64,000 nucleotides of DNA from DOZZ01 sp963792655 (GCA_963792655.1 CAWBWU010000003.1:1116001-1180000); one strand, 5' to 3'. Positions 17,532 through 28,791 are shown, counted from the stretch's first letter. Numbers and translations: made by a program. Notes: generated by a model not told the origin, from the sequence alone.

Positions 17532-19947
17532 ATGCTCACATCAAAAGAGAAGTCCGATACCAAGCGCATCCCGATGATGCCGATCCGGGACGTCGTCATC
17601 TTCCCGTACATGATGACGCCGTTCGTGGTGGGCCGGGAATCGAGCGTCCGCGCGCTGGAAGAGGCGATGGCCGGTGACAAGAAGATATTTCTTGCCACGC
17701 AGCATGACGCGTCAATCGATGAGCCGCGCCCCAACGAAATCTACGGCGTCGGCACCATCGTCAACATCGTTCAGAGCCTGAAGCTGCCGGATGGCAACAT
17801 CAAGGTGCTGGTCGAGGGTGTCGAGCGCGCCAAAGTCGTTTCGGTTTCGGATGACGAAGGGTTCTTTCGCGCCGTAGTCCGCACTTTCAATTTCCGCATC
17901 GAAGCCGGCCAGCAACTGGAAGCGCTGGTTGGCCGCGTCACCAATCTCTTCGAGCAGTACGTCAAGCTCAGCCAGAACCTGAACTACGAGACGATGATCG
18001 CGGCGATTCGCGTGGACGATCCGGGCAAGCTTTCGGACACCGTCGGCGCGAACCTGCAACTCACCATCGAAGAGAAGCAGGAACTGCTCGAGATCTTCGA
18101 TCCGATCGACCGGCTGACGCGCGTCGCCGAGATGCTCGACATCGAGATCGAGAAGCTCAACGTCGACCGCACCATCCAGGGCCGCGTGAAGCGCCAGATG
18201 GAAAAGGCGCAAAAAGAGTACTACCTGAATGAGAAGATCAAGGCCATTCAGAAGGAGCTCGGGCGCGGCGAGAAGAGCGAAATCGACGAGCTGAAGAAGC
18301 GCATCGAGCAATCCGGCATGACGCCCGACGCACTCGAAAAGGCGCTGGCGGAACTGAAGCGGCTCGAGAATATGCCGCCGATGTCGGCCGAGTCGACCGT
18401 TTCGCGCAATTATCTCGACTGGCTGCTCGCGGTGCCGTGGAAGAAGAAGTCGAAGGAAATCCGCGACCTCAAGTTTGCCGAAGAGGTCCTGGAAAGCGAT
18501 CACTACGGGCTAGAGAAGATCAAAGAGCGCATCCTTGAATTTCTCGCGGTGCGCCGCCTGGTCAAGAATCCGAAGGGCTCGATTCTTTGCTTCGTCGGAC
18601 CTCCCGGAGTCGGCAAAACTTCACTCGGAATGTCGATCGCGAAGGCGACCGGCCGCAAGTTCGTTCGCATGTCGCTCGGCGGCGTGCGCGATGAAGCGGA
18701 GATTCGCGGGCACCGGCGCACTTACATCGGCGCTCTACCGGGTCAGGTGATCCAGATGATGAAGAAAGCCGGAACCAAGAACCCGGTCTTCATGCTGGAC
18801 GAAATCGACAAGATGTCGATGGACTTCCGCGGCGATCCATCTTCGGCGCTGCTCGAAGTGCTCGACCCCGAGCAGAACTTCATGTTCGTCGATCACTACC
18901 TCGATGTGGAGTACGACCTGAGCCAGGTCTTCTTCGTCGCGACCGCGAACGTGATGCACACCATTCCGCGCGGCGCTGCAGGACCGTATGGAAGTGATCC
19001 GGCTCTCCGGTTATACGGAGCTTGAAAAGCTGGAGATCGCCAAGCGCTTCCTGGTTCGCAAGCAGATGGAGCAGACGGGCCTGACGGCCAAGCAGATCGA
19101 GTTTACCGACGAAGGGTTGAACGCGCTGATTCAGGGCTACACGCGCGAATCGGGCGTACGCAACCTGGAACGCGAAGTTGGCAATGTGTGCCGCAAAATT
19201 ACACGCCGCATGGTCATGGCTCCGAAAGATGATACGGCTGACAAAGCGCCGCAGTTGATCACGGGCGACAAGATCACCGAACTGCTCGGCCCGACCAAGT
19301 TCCGCGACACCACGACGGAACGCAAGAGCGAAATCGGCGCAGCAACGGGCCTCGCGTGGACAGAAGTGGGCGGACAGATTCTGACCACCGAAGCCACGCT
19401 GATGGAAGGCAAAGGCAAGCTGACCGTCACCGGCAAGCTGGGCGATGTGATGCAGGAATCGGCACAGGCGGCGATGAGCTACATCCGCTCGCGCGCGCAC
19501 GCGTTCGGGTCTGCCGCGCGATTTCTACCGCAACCTGGATATCCACCTGCACATTCCGGAAGGAGCGATCCCGAAGGATGGCCCGTCGGCCGGCATCACC
19601 ATGGCGACAACGATCGCGAGCGCATTGACACGGATTCCCGTGCGCGGCGACATCGCGATGACCGGCGAAATCACATTGCGCGGCAAGGTGCTGCCGATCG
19701 GCGGCTTGAAGGAAAAGCTGCTGGCGGCTCACCGTCACGGCATCAACGAAGCCATCATGCCGAAGGATAATCAGACGCGATTTGCCGGATATTCCCGAGA
19801 ATATCAAGTCGGTCATGAAACTGCATTTCGTCGAAAGCATGGATGAAGTACTGAAAATCGCGCTGGATGGCGATTTGTCCAAGGTTGCCCTGACCGTCGC
19901 CTCACGTGGAATTGCTGGCCCCGGTCGAAGAGAATCGGGCGCATTAG
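17532..19947 (+). CDS. lon: Lon ATP-dependent protease (several frame breaks)
   Basis: The N-terminal LAN domain (IPMMPIRDVVIFPYMMTPF), coiled middle region, Walker A GPPGVGKTS and Walker B VFMLDEIDKM are in one frame to about 18970. After a break at HTIPRGA the sensor and arm continue with MEVIRLSGYTELEKLEIAK. Further breaks lie near 19505 (RSRAHAFG / LPRDFYRN), 19785 and 19890. The proteolytic dyad is present: Ser in PKDGPSAGI and Lys in GGLKEKLLA. A stop in the frame reading ELLAPVEENRAH at 19945-19947 gives the most natural C-terminus. Total about 805 residues, as usual for LonA. ATG 17532 is preceded by a purine-rich AGGGGA. Confidence 0.9.
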
Positions 19948-20010
19948 GAACAGCTGGTGGGGGTGGCTACAGTTTCCGCTGAGCCATCCCTGCCGCTGAG
20001 TGTCGTATAA

Positions 20011-20574
20011 TTGAAAGCGGAATTTGTAGTCAGCGCGAATGCGCCCGAGCAGTTTCCCGCCGACGGGTTGGCCGAGGTAGCCTTTCTTGGCCGAAGCAAT
20101 GTCGGCAAATCCAGTCTGATTAATGCCCTGCTGGGGCAGAAAGGTCTGGCGTTCACCAGTAGTACTCCCGGACGTACACAGACGATTAATTTCTATCGCG
20201 TAGAAAGCCGCTTTTACTTCGTTGATCTACCCGGATATGGTTATGCCCGCGTGCCCAAGGGAATGGCCGATGTCTGGAAGGCGCTGATTGACGAGTATCT
20301 GACAGAACGCGAAAAGCTGAAGTTGTCGTTTCTGATTCTCGATGCGCGGCGCGGTTGGATGGAGAAAGACCTCGAATTGAAAAGCTGGCTGGAATATCAG
20401 AACCGCCAGTACCAGGTCATCGTGACCAAGATGGACAAGTTGAATCAGGCAGAGCAGCAGCGCGGCTTGGCGGCGATCCGAAAGATCGTGGCTGACCCGT
20501 TGCCGTTCTCGGCCATAACTGGCCGAGGAGTGAGGGAAATTTGGCAAGCGATATCGAAAACACACCTGCAGTAG
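20011..20574 (+). CDS. engB: Ribosome-biogenesis GTP-binding protein EngB/YsxC
   Basis: 187 residues, intact. GTPase motifs: G1 GRSNVGKSS near residue 28, G2 TPGRTQ, G3 DLPGYG, G4 TKMD and G5 SAITG. Required for assembly of the large ribosomal subunit in bacteria studied. The start is TTG at 20011 (MKAEFVVSANAPEQFPADG). It overlaps the start of rho by 34 bp, so the two are translationally coupled. Confidence 0.93.
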   Translation: MKAEFVVSANAPEQFPADGLAEVAFLGRSNVGKSSLINALLGQKGLAFTSSTPGRTQTINFYRVESRFYFVDLPGYGYARVPKGMADVWKALIDEYLTEREKLKLSFLILDARRGWMEKDLELKSWLEYQNRQYQVIVTKMDKLNQAEQQRGLAAIRKIVADPLPFSAITGRGVREIWQAISKTHLQ

Positions 20575-22302
20575 ACACCCCCCCAGAAGAAAAACCCGCC
20601 GACCAGACGGCAGAAACCACCAACGGCGCCCACCCTCCGGCAGCGGAGACTGCGCCCCCTCCCGCTAAGAGTGCGGAGCGCCCGCCCGAGCGTTCCGGCA
20701 AACTGGTGGACCGCCCGATCGGCGAGCGTAACCACGCGCGTCATCAGGGAGAGCGCGGCGAGCGGCCTGCTGGCCAGCCCGCGGCGAAGAACCCGGCGGC
20801 CGCCCCATCTGCCGCACCACCGGCTCCCCAGGCTGCCGCAACTCCCCCGCCCCCGGCGGCGAATGCGCCAGCGGAGATGCCGATTACCCCCGTCGAAGAC
20901 GGCGGCGGAACACAGACCAGCGCAACTCGCCATCGGAGCGCCGGCGTCCGTGCCGTCGAACGCCAATGGCGTGCCCCTCACGCCGCAGCAGCAACAGCAC
21001 GCTACTCGACGCAAGAACGCGCAGGCTGCGCAGGCAAAAACCGGCACCCCGACGCTCGACCTCGTCGAACTGAAGGACATGAGCATTCAGAACCTGAATC
21101 AGGTTGCGAAAGACATCGGCGTGCAGAACGCCGCGGGTCTTCGCAAACAGGAACTGATCTTCAAGATTCTTCAGACGCAAGCGGAAAAGAGCGGACTCAT
21201 CTTCTCGGAAGGCGTACTCGAATGCCTGCCTGACGGCTTCGGCTTCCTCCGCGCCCCGGAATACAACTACCTTCCCGGCCCGGACGACGTTTACGTTTCG
21301 CCCTCGCAGATCCGCCGTTTCGATCTGCGCACCGGCGATACCGTCAGCGGTCAGATTCGCCCCCCGAAAGAAGGCGAACGCTACTTTGCGCTGATCAAAG
21401 TTGACGCAATCAACTTTGAACCGCCGGAGGAAGCGCGCAACAAAATCTTCTTCGACAACCTGACGCCGCTCTATCCAAACGCGCGCTTCAAGCTCGAAAC
21501 CACACGCGATAACTTCTCCGGCCGCGTGATGGATCTGCTGACGCCGATCGGAAAAGGTCAGCGTGGATTGATCGTCGCTCCGCCGCGCACCGGTAAAACG
21601 ATGCTGCTGCAGAATGTCGCGAACTCCATTACCACCAACCATCCGGAAGTATCGTTGATCGTTCTGCTGATCGACGAGCGCCCGGAAGAAGTCACGGACA
21701 TGCAGCGTTCGGTGCGCGGCGAAGTCATCAGCTCCACCTTCGATGAACCCGCAACACGTCACGTGCAAGTGGCCGAAATGGTGATCGAAAAAGCCAAGCG
21801 CCTGATCGAGCATAAGAAAGACGTTGTCATTCTGCTCGACTCCATCACGCGACTCGCGCGTGCTTACAACACCATCGTGCCGCCGTCGGGCAAAGTGCTG
21901 TCGGGCGGTGTGGACTCGAATGCGCTGCAGCGTCCGAAGCGTTTCTTCGGCGCGGCTCGCAACATCGAAGAAGGCGGTTCGCTCACCATCGTCGCGACTG
22001 CTCTGATCGACACCGGTAGCCGAATGGACGACGTCATCTTCGAAGAGTTCAAAGGTACGGGCAACATGGAGATTCACCTGGAACGCAAGCTGGTGGATAA
22101 GCGCGTGTTCCCGGCCATCGACATCAATAAGAGCGGCACGCGTAAGGAAGAATTGCTGATGCCGCGCGAAGAGTTGAACCGCATCTGGGTTCTACGCCGC
22201 GTACTCAATCCGTTGTCGCCGGTCGAGACGATGGAACTGCTGATTGATAAGTTGGGTAAGACCCGAACCAATCAGGAATTCCTGTCGTCCATGAACGGCT
22301 AG
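20541..22302 (+). CDS. rho: Transcription termination factor Rho (one frame break in the variable N-terminal region)
   Basis: Hexameric RNA-dependent ATPase helicase. A TTG start at 20541 lies within the end of engB. The first 120 residues are a low-complexity Pro/Ala/Arg insertion (AAPSAAPPAPQAA), typical of Rho in GC-rich bacteria. The frame changes near 20905. From about 21060 the core is intact: LDLVELKDMSIQNLNQVAKD (Rho N domain), LEDGFGFLR-type cold-shock RNP region (PDGFGFLRAPEYNYL), Walker A APPRTGKT, Walker B VILLDSITRLARAYN, and the R/Q loops. The break is within the unconserved region, so a real frame change there would still remove the start; an indel error is more likely. Confidence 0.92.
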
Positions 22303-22336
22303 GTTTTGTAAAAGTAGTCCCTTATCTACCAATCCG

Positions 22337-22391
22337 CCGGGGCGCAACCGTAAGAGAGTCGCATCTGCAACTCCTCACGGTTGCGCCCCGG
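22337..22391. repeat. REP-like palindrome C between rho and the aminopeptidase
   Basis: Perfect 15-bp arms (22337-22351 CCGGGGCGCAACCGT and 22377-22391 ACGGTTGCGCCCCGG). The inner part (AAGAGAGTCGCATCTGCAACTCCTC) continues imperfectly. It is a diverged member of the same family as the elements at 13.3 and 25.1 kb. It may also serve as a rho-gene terminator, since it starts 35 bp after the stop. Confidence 0.75.
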
Positions 22392-22459
22392 TGGCATTTC
22401 AGGTCAGCGAATCTTTCGAACCAAATATCTCCGCCCAACGTCATCATCTCTATAGCCCT

Positions 22460-25109
22460 ATGTCATTGAAGTCGCTGCTCCTCCTGCTACTGTGCTCAAG
22501 TGTTACATTCGCCGCTGACCAGCCGCCTAAGCTGCGTCTGGCTGAGGTGCAGAGTGTCGCGCCCGTAAGCTATCGCGCCGAACTGAACCTTGACCCTCAC
22601 AAAGACACGTTCAGCGGATCGCTGACCGTGCAGCTCGAAGTGTCGCAGCCTACGCAGACCATCTGGCTGAACCAGGAACAAATCACCGTTCAGAAAGCGA
22701 CGCTGACCTCAGGGGCTCAATCGCTCACCGCAACAGTTGTGCCCGGAGGCGAGGACTTTGTTGGCCTGCATTTCGATGCTCCTGTTCCCGCCGGGCGTTC
22801 ACAATTGCACGTCGACTACACCGGTCTGGTGATCACGAAGAACAGCTCCGGCATCTTCCGCCAGCAGGACAATGGCAACTGGTACCTCTTCACGCAGTTT
22901 GAAGCTTCGGATGCGCGCGCTGCATTCCCGTGTTTCGATGAGCCCTCCTACAAAACACCGTGGCAGCTTACCTTGCATGTTCCCGCTTCCGACACGGCTA
23001 TCAGTAACACCGGCGTGGTAAGTGAGAAGACGGAAGGCGGCACAAAGACACTTGTTTTCCGTGAGACGAAGCCGTTGCCCAGCTATCTCGTCGCTTTCGG
23101 CGTAGGCCCGTTTGAGTTTGTGGATGCCGGAAAAGCGGGTAAGAACCAGGTTCCGGTGCGCATTGTGGTGCCCAAAGGACACACCGCCGAAGCTAAGTAT
23201 GCAGCGTCGGTAACTGCCGAAATCATCAACAAGCACGAACAATACTTCGGTTACCCATACCCCTACGACAAAGCTGATCAGGTCGCGATCCCCGACACTT
23301 CCGGTTTCAGCGCGATGGAAAATCCGGGCATGGTCACGTACGCCCAGAATGTGATTCTCGCCAGGCCTGAAGCGGACACGATCCGCCGCCAGCGTGGCTA
23401 CACTTCCGTCGCGGCTCACGAGTTGGCGCACCAGTGGTTCGGCGATCTGGTAACTACGCAGTGGTGGAACGACATCTGGCTGAACGAAGCCTTCGCGACC
23501 TGGAAGGAGCAGAAGCTGCTGGATGAATGGAAGCCTGAATGGAAGACACGATGTCGCAGACGTGGGTTCGAAGATCTACGCGGAGAACGAAGACAGCTTA
23601 GTTACCGCACGTAAGATCCGGCAGCCGATCGAATCGAAGGACGACATCAACAACGCGTTCGACGGCATCACTTATCAGAAGGGCGCTGCCGTGATCGGCA
23701 TGTTCGAAAACTGGATGGGTCCTCAGGATTTCCAGAAGGGCGTTCAGAGCTACATGAAGCAGTACGCCTTCCGCGCGACCACCGCAGGTGACTTTCTCGA
23801 CTCGCTCAGTTCCGCCGGCAAGAAGGATGTCAACAAAGCTTTCTCCACGTTCTTGAACCAGGCCGGCGTTCCGGTTGTTTCGGTCGCGCTGCAATGCGAT
23901 AAAACAACTCCCACGCTGCACCTGGAACAGCAGCGGTTCCTGCCGCTCGGTTCCAAAGGCTCATCCGATCAGACCTGGGAAATTCCGGTATGCGTGCGCT
24001 ACGCCGACGGCAGCGGCTCAAAGAGCGAGTGCATGCTCATGACGGACAAAGCGGCTGACTGGAAGTTGAAGACGAGCAGTTGCCCTGCCTGGGTGCAGGC
24101 CAATGATCGCGCGGTTGGATATTATCGCGTCGACTACCAGGGCGGCTTGCTCGGCTCATTGACTAAGGGCGACGTAAGTCAACGCTTGAGCGCGCCTGAA
24201 CGTGCTGACCTGATTGGCAATGCGCGAGCTCTCGCCAACGCCGGTAAACTCTCCGCAGCAGACTCGTTGGCGCTTGTTGAAACGTTCCACGCTGATCCGG
24301 AACCCCAGGTACTTCGGAGTTCCATCGACCTGGCGCTGCGGCCCCGCGCTTTTCTGGTGAGCGACGATCTTCAACCGAACTATCAGCGCTTCTTACAGAA
24401 GAATTTCCAGGCGCGCGCGCATGAACTCGGCTGGACGCCGAGCCCGGATGATTCAGATGATGTGAAGCTACTGCGTCCTGCGCTGTTATCCGCTATGGCG
24501 ACATGCGGCGGCGATCGCGAACTAGCGGCTCCGGTGCAAGGCATGACGGATAAGTGGCTGACCGATCATAAGTCGATCGATCCCAATATGGTCAACGCGG
24601 TCCTGGCCACTGCTGCCTTCTACGGAGATACCGCGCTTTTCAATCGTTTCCTCGACGAGCTGAAGAAAACGCAAGACAGGCAAGTTCGCCGGCAGTTACT
24701 CGAAGCCATGAGCAGTTTCCGTGATCCCGCTGCGATCGAACTCGGGTTTAAAGCCGTGGTGAACGGCGATGTTCCCTTCATCGAAGGCGCCGGCCTGCTG
24801 TTCGGCGGACAGGGCGAAGCTGCGACCCGCATGCTCGCCCTGGAATTCCTGAAGGCGCACTTCGACGAAGTAGTTGCGAAGATGCCGACCGGCGGCGGCT
24901 TTGATTTCGGATCGGTACTCCCGCAAGTAGGCGGCTCGTTCTGCGATGACAAATCGAAGGCGGAACTGAAAGACTTCTTTGAGCCACGAGTAGGAAAGTT
25001 CGTCGGCGCAAAGCGTACGCTGAACCAAACGCTGGAGAGCATCGATCTGTGTGAAGCCAGCACAGCCGCACAAAAGCCCAGTGTTACAACGTTCCTGCAG
25101 AAGTATTAG
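22460..25109 (+). CDS. M1 family zinc aminopeptidase, secreted (one frame break)
   Basis: Start ATG 22460 gives a signal peptide (MSLKSLLLLLLCSSVTFAAD); the longer in-frame start at 22391 lies in the palindrome and is rejected. The exopeptidase motif is GFSAMENPGM (GxMEN type), and the zinc motif is HELAHQW (His320) with the third ligand Glu in NEAFATW, 18 residues on. A frame change occurs near 23545, just after the catalytic domain. The C-terminal half (YQKGAAVIGMFENWMG, then an ERAP1-like helical domain) is intact to TTFLQKY. About 880 residues in all, standard for the M1 family. Predicted periplasmic or outer-membrane peptide degradation. Confidence 0.88.
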
Positions 25110-25131
25110 GGAGCGAGGCGCGGTCAGCTAC

Positions 25132-25212
25132 TTACAGGGGCGCGACAGTAAGGGAGTCGCATCTCCCCTCTCGAGCGGCTAATGCGACTCCCTTACGGTC
25201 GCGCCCCTGTAA
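25132..25212. repeat. REP-like palindrome D
   Basis: 31-nt arms (25132-25162 and 25182-25212) match at 30 of 31 positions around a 19-nt spacer. The arm carries the core AGGGGCGCGAC and GTAAGGGAGTCGCAT. It differs from B2 in having GTCGCAT instead of GTGCATC, so a second subtype of the same family. It sits between the convergent aminopeptidase and porin genes, and may also act as a bidirectional terminator. Confidence 0.88.
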
Positions 25213-25261
25213 AATCAAAGTCACAAGTCAAAAGCTTCACGCGACAGGCATAAGCGTACTC

Positions 25262-26803
25262 TCAAGGCAACACATACCGCATATCAATATAGATCTGCCC
25301 GAGATGTGCGCTGCGCGGTTGTGCAGGCCCCACATACCAAGGGCTTCGCGTCAAATAGGAAAACACTGAATTGATTTGGACGGCGCCATGCTGCGGGTCT
25401 TTCCAGATTGTCCGCAACGAACCGATCGACGCTTCCTGAACAGTGCGATTGGCAGAGTTCGGCGAACCGGCGAAACCGAACCCCGTGAATACGCCTTTAC
25501 TATCCAGGGCAAAGTTCCGTTCATAGTAAGCGCCGCCATAATATCCGTACAGTTCCAGATTGTTCAACGGACGAAACTCAAACCCAGTAAGTACCGTACC
25601 TGTCTTGATCGGCGATGGTGAGCCGTTGGGACGTACGATCAGATCCGGCCCGAGCCCATATTCGTAACGTCCGCCACCGTCACTTGCAAAAGTGTTCAGG
25701 AAGTACGTGAGCCGCTTCGTCACCGCGACATTGCCGTTAATACTGCCACCGAAACCATGCGCCGTGAAACTCTGATTTGCCGCAACATTGTAAGTGTGGA
25801 AGCTGCGAAACAGACCAACTGATTCCAGGTGCAGTGCATGGCTCCCTATTCGCGAGTCAAACGTGATCTTCGGAATCACATCGGGATGCAGATTTGGCGC
25901 GCCGAACGGGTTCGCCAGATTACCGCTGTTCAACTCCGTCGCGTAACTTGCAGCTAAAGCAGTAGGCAGCGCTACGCCGCTGCCAATGAACTGCTCTGGG
26001 TTTTCCAGGGCAACGCCCAGCGCAAGCGATTTTGTCGCGTGATACACAACGCGAGCTTGCGGCGCCCGGCTGGACGTCACGCCGACGTGCAGGTTCGGGT
26101 CAGAAACACGCGTCGTAAACACTTCGGTCGGCGCAGCATAGATGCCAGTGCGGTTCGGAGTCAGAAAACTGTACGCCTGCCCCGCCAGCACCTCCCAACG
26201 GCCGCGCGCAAAGTTTACCCACGCAAGCCGCAGCCGGAGCGATGAGCCGTTGTTTGAGATGGAAACGTTCGCCGGCGGGTTGCCAAGAAAGTCAGACTCC
26301 ATATAGCCCTTGATGACGGTGCCCGCAAGCCGCGTTTCCGCACGTAAAGTCAGCCGGGAACTCAACGCGCTGAAGCGAAACTCCGGAAGACGTCCCGCCG
26401 GAGTGTTGCCGTACGGGATGCCCGCAAAGTTCGTTGAAGTGCCACTCATCACGTCTGCCGATCGCCGGATCGCAGTGAGATCGAGAAAGCCGCCCGGCGT
26501 GACGTCTACGCCGCCCAGGTGCAGTGTGAGCGGCGACTCGATGGCTGGCTGACGAATTTGAGGCTTCGTTTCGCGCTGAACCGGTGTGGGTACACTGGGC
26601 GCTTCGACATGCAACGCGCGTTGCAGCATCTGCCCTTGTGCGATCAACAAGGCACGCTGCTCAGCAACGGCCGTGCGCAATTCATCGATCTGTTGCTGTT
26701 GCGCCGCGAGACGCGCGAGCAGCTTTGGATCTTCCGTGGTTTGCGCAAGCGCGGACTGAAGCAGGACGATCGGCAGCCAGAGCCGCCCCAATGGAATTTG
26801 CAT
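25262..26803 (-). CDS. Outer-membrane porin-like beta-barrel with N-terminal coiled coil
   Basis: 513 residues. Signal peptide MQIPLGRLWLPIVLLQSALAQ, then a coiled coil at about residues 28-65 (LLARLAAQQQQIDELRTAVAEQ) as in DcaP-like porins that trimerise. A Pro-rich linker leads into amphipathic beta strands alternating with loops (FRFSALSSRLTLRAETRLAG, VLAGQAYSFLTPN). It ends IYIDMRYVLP, close to the aromatic terminus typical of outer-membrane barrels. The family is usually a small-molecule channel; here the solute is unknown. Confidence 0.75.
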   Translation of the reverse strand: MQIPLGRLWLPIVLLQSALAQTTEDPKLLARLAAQQQQIDELRTAVAEQRALLIAQGQMLQRALHVEAPSVPTPVQRETKPQIRQPAIESPLTLHLGGVDVTPGGFLDLTAIRRSADVMSGTSTNFAGIPYGNTPAGRLPEFRFSALSSRLTLRAETRLAGTVIKGYMESDFLGNPPANVSISNNGSSLRLRLAWVNFARGRWEVLAGQAYSFLTPNRTGIYAAPTEVFTTRVSDPNLHVGVTSSRAPQARVVYHATKSLALGVALENPEQFIGSGVALPTALAASYATELNSGNLANPFGAPNLHPDVIPKITFDSRIGSHALHLESVGLFRSFHTYNVAANQSFTAHGFGGSINGNVAVTKRLTYFLNTFASDGGGRYEYGLGPDLIVRPNGSPSPIKTGTVLTGFEFRPLNNLELYGYYGGAYYERNFALDSKGVFTGFGFAGSPNSANRTVQEASIGSLRTIWKDPQHGAVQINSVFSYLTRSPWYVGPAQPRSAHLGQIYIDMRYVLP

Positions 26804-26865
26804 GAGAGTCTGTGAGCGCGCCGCGTGAGGAGCGCTTCCCAGAGTTTCTCATCCACACGCGCGCG

Positions 26866-28695
26866 CTAGTCTGTCGAAGCCGGCAGCGGCGCCTTCAGTG
26901 CTTCCAGCACCCGCTGATACAACCGGTGCCGCGTCTCGAACCGATTCGTTGCGCGCGTCACATACCGCACGATCATTTCGATGCCGGAACCGGTCGGCTT
27001 CATATCGACCGCAGGGCTCACCTTGAATTGGCTCAACCCAAGCCCGTTATGCAGAGTCGCCGTCTTCCACTCCTGCGCGGCAATCTGCGCGTCATGCTCA
27101 GTCTCCTTGAGCACCGCCTGCCGGATCAATTCCATACGTTGATAGGACGCGTCGCCCGCAGGAATGCTGAGAGCAATTTCATCCCACATCCATTGGCCGG
27201 TGGTAGAGAAGTTGAAGTACTGCCCTTTGATCGCAAAGCTGTTGATGAACGTGACGCGCCTGCCCGTCGGATGCCCCTTATCTGTCCAATTGCCGGTCTC
27301 GAGCATCGCGGTGCGCAGTAGCCCGATCTCCACAACTTCACCGCCTACGCCGTTGATCTCGACCCAATCGCCCACACGGATTCCGTTCTTCCGCATCAAC
27401 AGGAACCAGCCAAGGAAGGCGATGATCACGTCTTGGAGCGCCACAGTCAGGCCTGCGGTCGTCAGGCCGACCATCGTCGGCGTCTCATTCGGCAGCCCGA
27501 TTACGACGAACAGAATCAGCAACGCACCGATCGCCTGAACGGCGAAGACGAAGACCATGCGCAACGTCTGCAGCCGGCTGCGGTCGGTTGTGTGCCGGTC
27601 CACCATATGCCGGATTAGTCCATCGAAGAAGACCACGCCCACGATGATGAGTGCGATCCACATGAGCGATTGCATGACTAGGCGCCGCGTCACGCGATGC
27701 TCAATCAAAACCTGTGCGCGCCACTTGCTGTAAATGTCCGCAAGCTGCTGAAGGGTCTGATTACGATCCCCGTAGATCACGAGCAACTGCCGCTGTGCGT
27801 TGCGCGCGCGAAGGTTGCCCATCTCCGCCTTCGGGCCTCGTTTGATGGCTCCGGCGCTTGCTGCTGCAAATGCCTCGGCCTTCGTTTTGAGGCTCTTCTG
27901 ATCCGTCTTCAGTTGCTCGGCGTCCCCGCGTGCCCGCCGTTCGGCTTCGGCCAGTCTCTGAATCCGCTCCTGCTGTTTCTTCCATTCGCGAACGCGTTCT
28001 GCAAGCGTGCCTGCTCGTTGCTCCGCAATATCCGCCATTGGTACGGGCGTCTTGGCCCGTGCATCGTACGCGCGCATCGACGCCTCATGCGTAGCCAACT
28101 CCTGCTCAATCCGGCTGCGCTCGTCACCGCTTTCCCGCGCCAGATCCTGCTGCAGTTCCTTCAAATGTTCGGAATCGACCCCGAGATGCTCCCTTGCCAG
28201 ATCAAGTTCGGTGGGAACCGCAGTGATGTCGGCGGGCGGCGGCGTGGTTGGTGCTGTTGCGCCTAGCGGAGTCAAACTGCGTACTGTTTCCTGGTCGTCT
28301 TTGACTAACTGCTGCAATGCCTCAACACTTTGCGCAATGGCTTTGGCCTTGTCACTTGAGACGCGGCTCTGGTTCGTTGCCTGTTCGTCGGCTTCCCGCG
28401 AAGCCAGTGCGAAAGCCTGGTCGACCTCATGATCGGCCAGTCGTTCAGCCTCTCGCGCATACTGCGCCTCTTCCGTGGTGGGCGCCATTGCAGCTAAGGC
28501 CTGAGCCGTTGTCCACGTGTGAACATCGACGATGTTGGATGGCCCGGGTGACTGGGTCACGGGATCGTTAGAAAACCAGTACAGCGCGCCACTGACCGAC
28601 AACATCAACAACATCACCAAAAGCAACACGAGCCGCACGGGCGTAAAGAAACGTTTTGGCTGCAGGGGGATGCTGCTTTGGGCATTGCTTGCCAT
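26866..28695 (-). CDS. MscS family mechanosensitive channel with long periplasmic coiled region
   Basis: Start ATG 28695 gives MASNAQSSIPLQPKRFF and then a first membrane segment (VRLVLLLVMLLMLSVSGALY). Residues about 60-320 are charged and helical (AREAERLADHEVDQ, WKKQQERIQRLAEAERRARG) and should form a periplasmic coiled coil, as in large MscK/YbdG relatives. Three further membrane segments follow, then the pore helix region (GLTTAGLTVALQDVIIAFLG) and the beta domain (IRVGDWVEINGVGGEVVEIG). About 609 residues. It releases solutes under osmotic down-shock. Confidence 0.86.
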   Translation of the reverse strand: MASNAQSSIPLQPKRFFTPVRLVLLLVMLLMLSVSGALYWFSNDPVTQSPGPSNIVDVHTWTTAQALAAMAPTTEEAQYAREAERLADHEVDQAFALASREADEQATNQSRVSSDKAKAIAQSVEALQQLVKDDQETVRSLTPLGATAPTTPPPADITAVPTELDLAREHLGVDSEHLKELQQDLARESGDERSRIEQELATHEASMRAYDARAKTPVPMADIAEQRAGTLAERVREWKKQQERIQRLAEAERRARGDAEQLKTDQKSLKTKAEAFAAASAGAIKRGPKAEMGNLRARNAQRQLLVIYGDRNQTLQQLADIYSKWRAQVLIEHRVTRRLVMQSLMWIALIIVGVVFFDGLIRHMVDRHTTDRSRLQTLRMVFVFAVQAIGALLILFVVIGLPNETPTMVGLTTAGLTVALQDVIIAFLGWFLLMRKNGIRVGDWVEINGVGGEVVEIGLLRTAMLETGNWTDKGHPTGRRVTFINSFAIKGQYFNFSTTGQWMWDEIALSIPAGDASYQRMELIRQAVLKETEHDAQIAAQEWKTATLHNGLGLSQFKVSPAVDMKPTGSGIEMIVRYVTRATNRFETRHRLYQRVLEALKAPLPASTD

Positions 28696-28791
28696 GCTGT
28701 GATTGTTGCAAACCGAGAGGGGCTGAGAGAGCTGCGAGAGGCTGAGAGGGCGAGAGGGACGGCCTGATCTGCCTCTTTCAGTAGAAAACGT

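Noticed and set aside
16177..19947. Calling clpX and lon pseudogenes
   Set aside because: Flanking protein sequence is fully conserved on both sides of each break; indel errors are the simpler reading.
20884..22077. A 397-residue ORF antisense to rho
   Set aside because: It mirrors rho codon by codon; its composition (His/Arg rich) and lack of any domain mark it as a shadow.
7518..25212. Reading the palindromes as plain terminators
   Set aside because: Their shared sequence, long arms, lack of U-runs and link to a RAYT fit REP-like elements better, though they may also terminate transcripts.
7518..25212. A CRISPR array
   Set aside because: The repeats are far apart, palindromic and of unequal spacing, and there is no cas gene.
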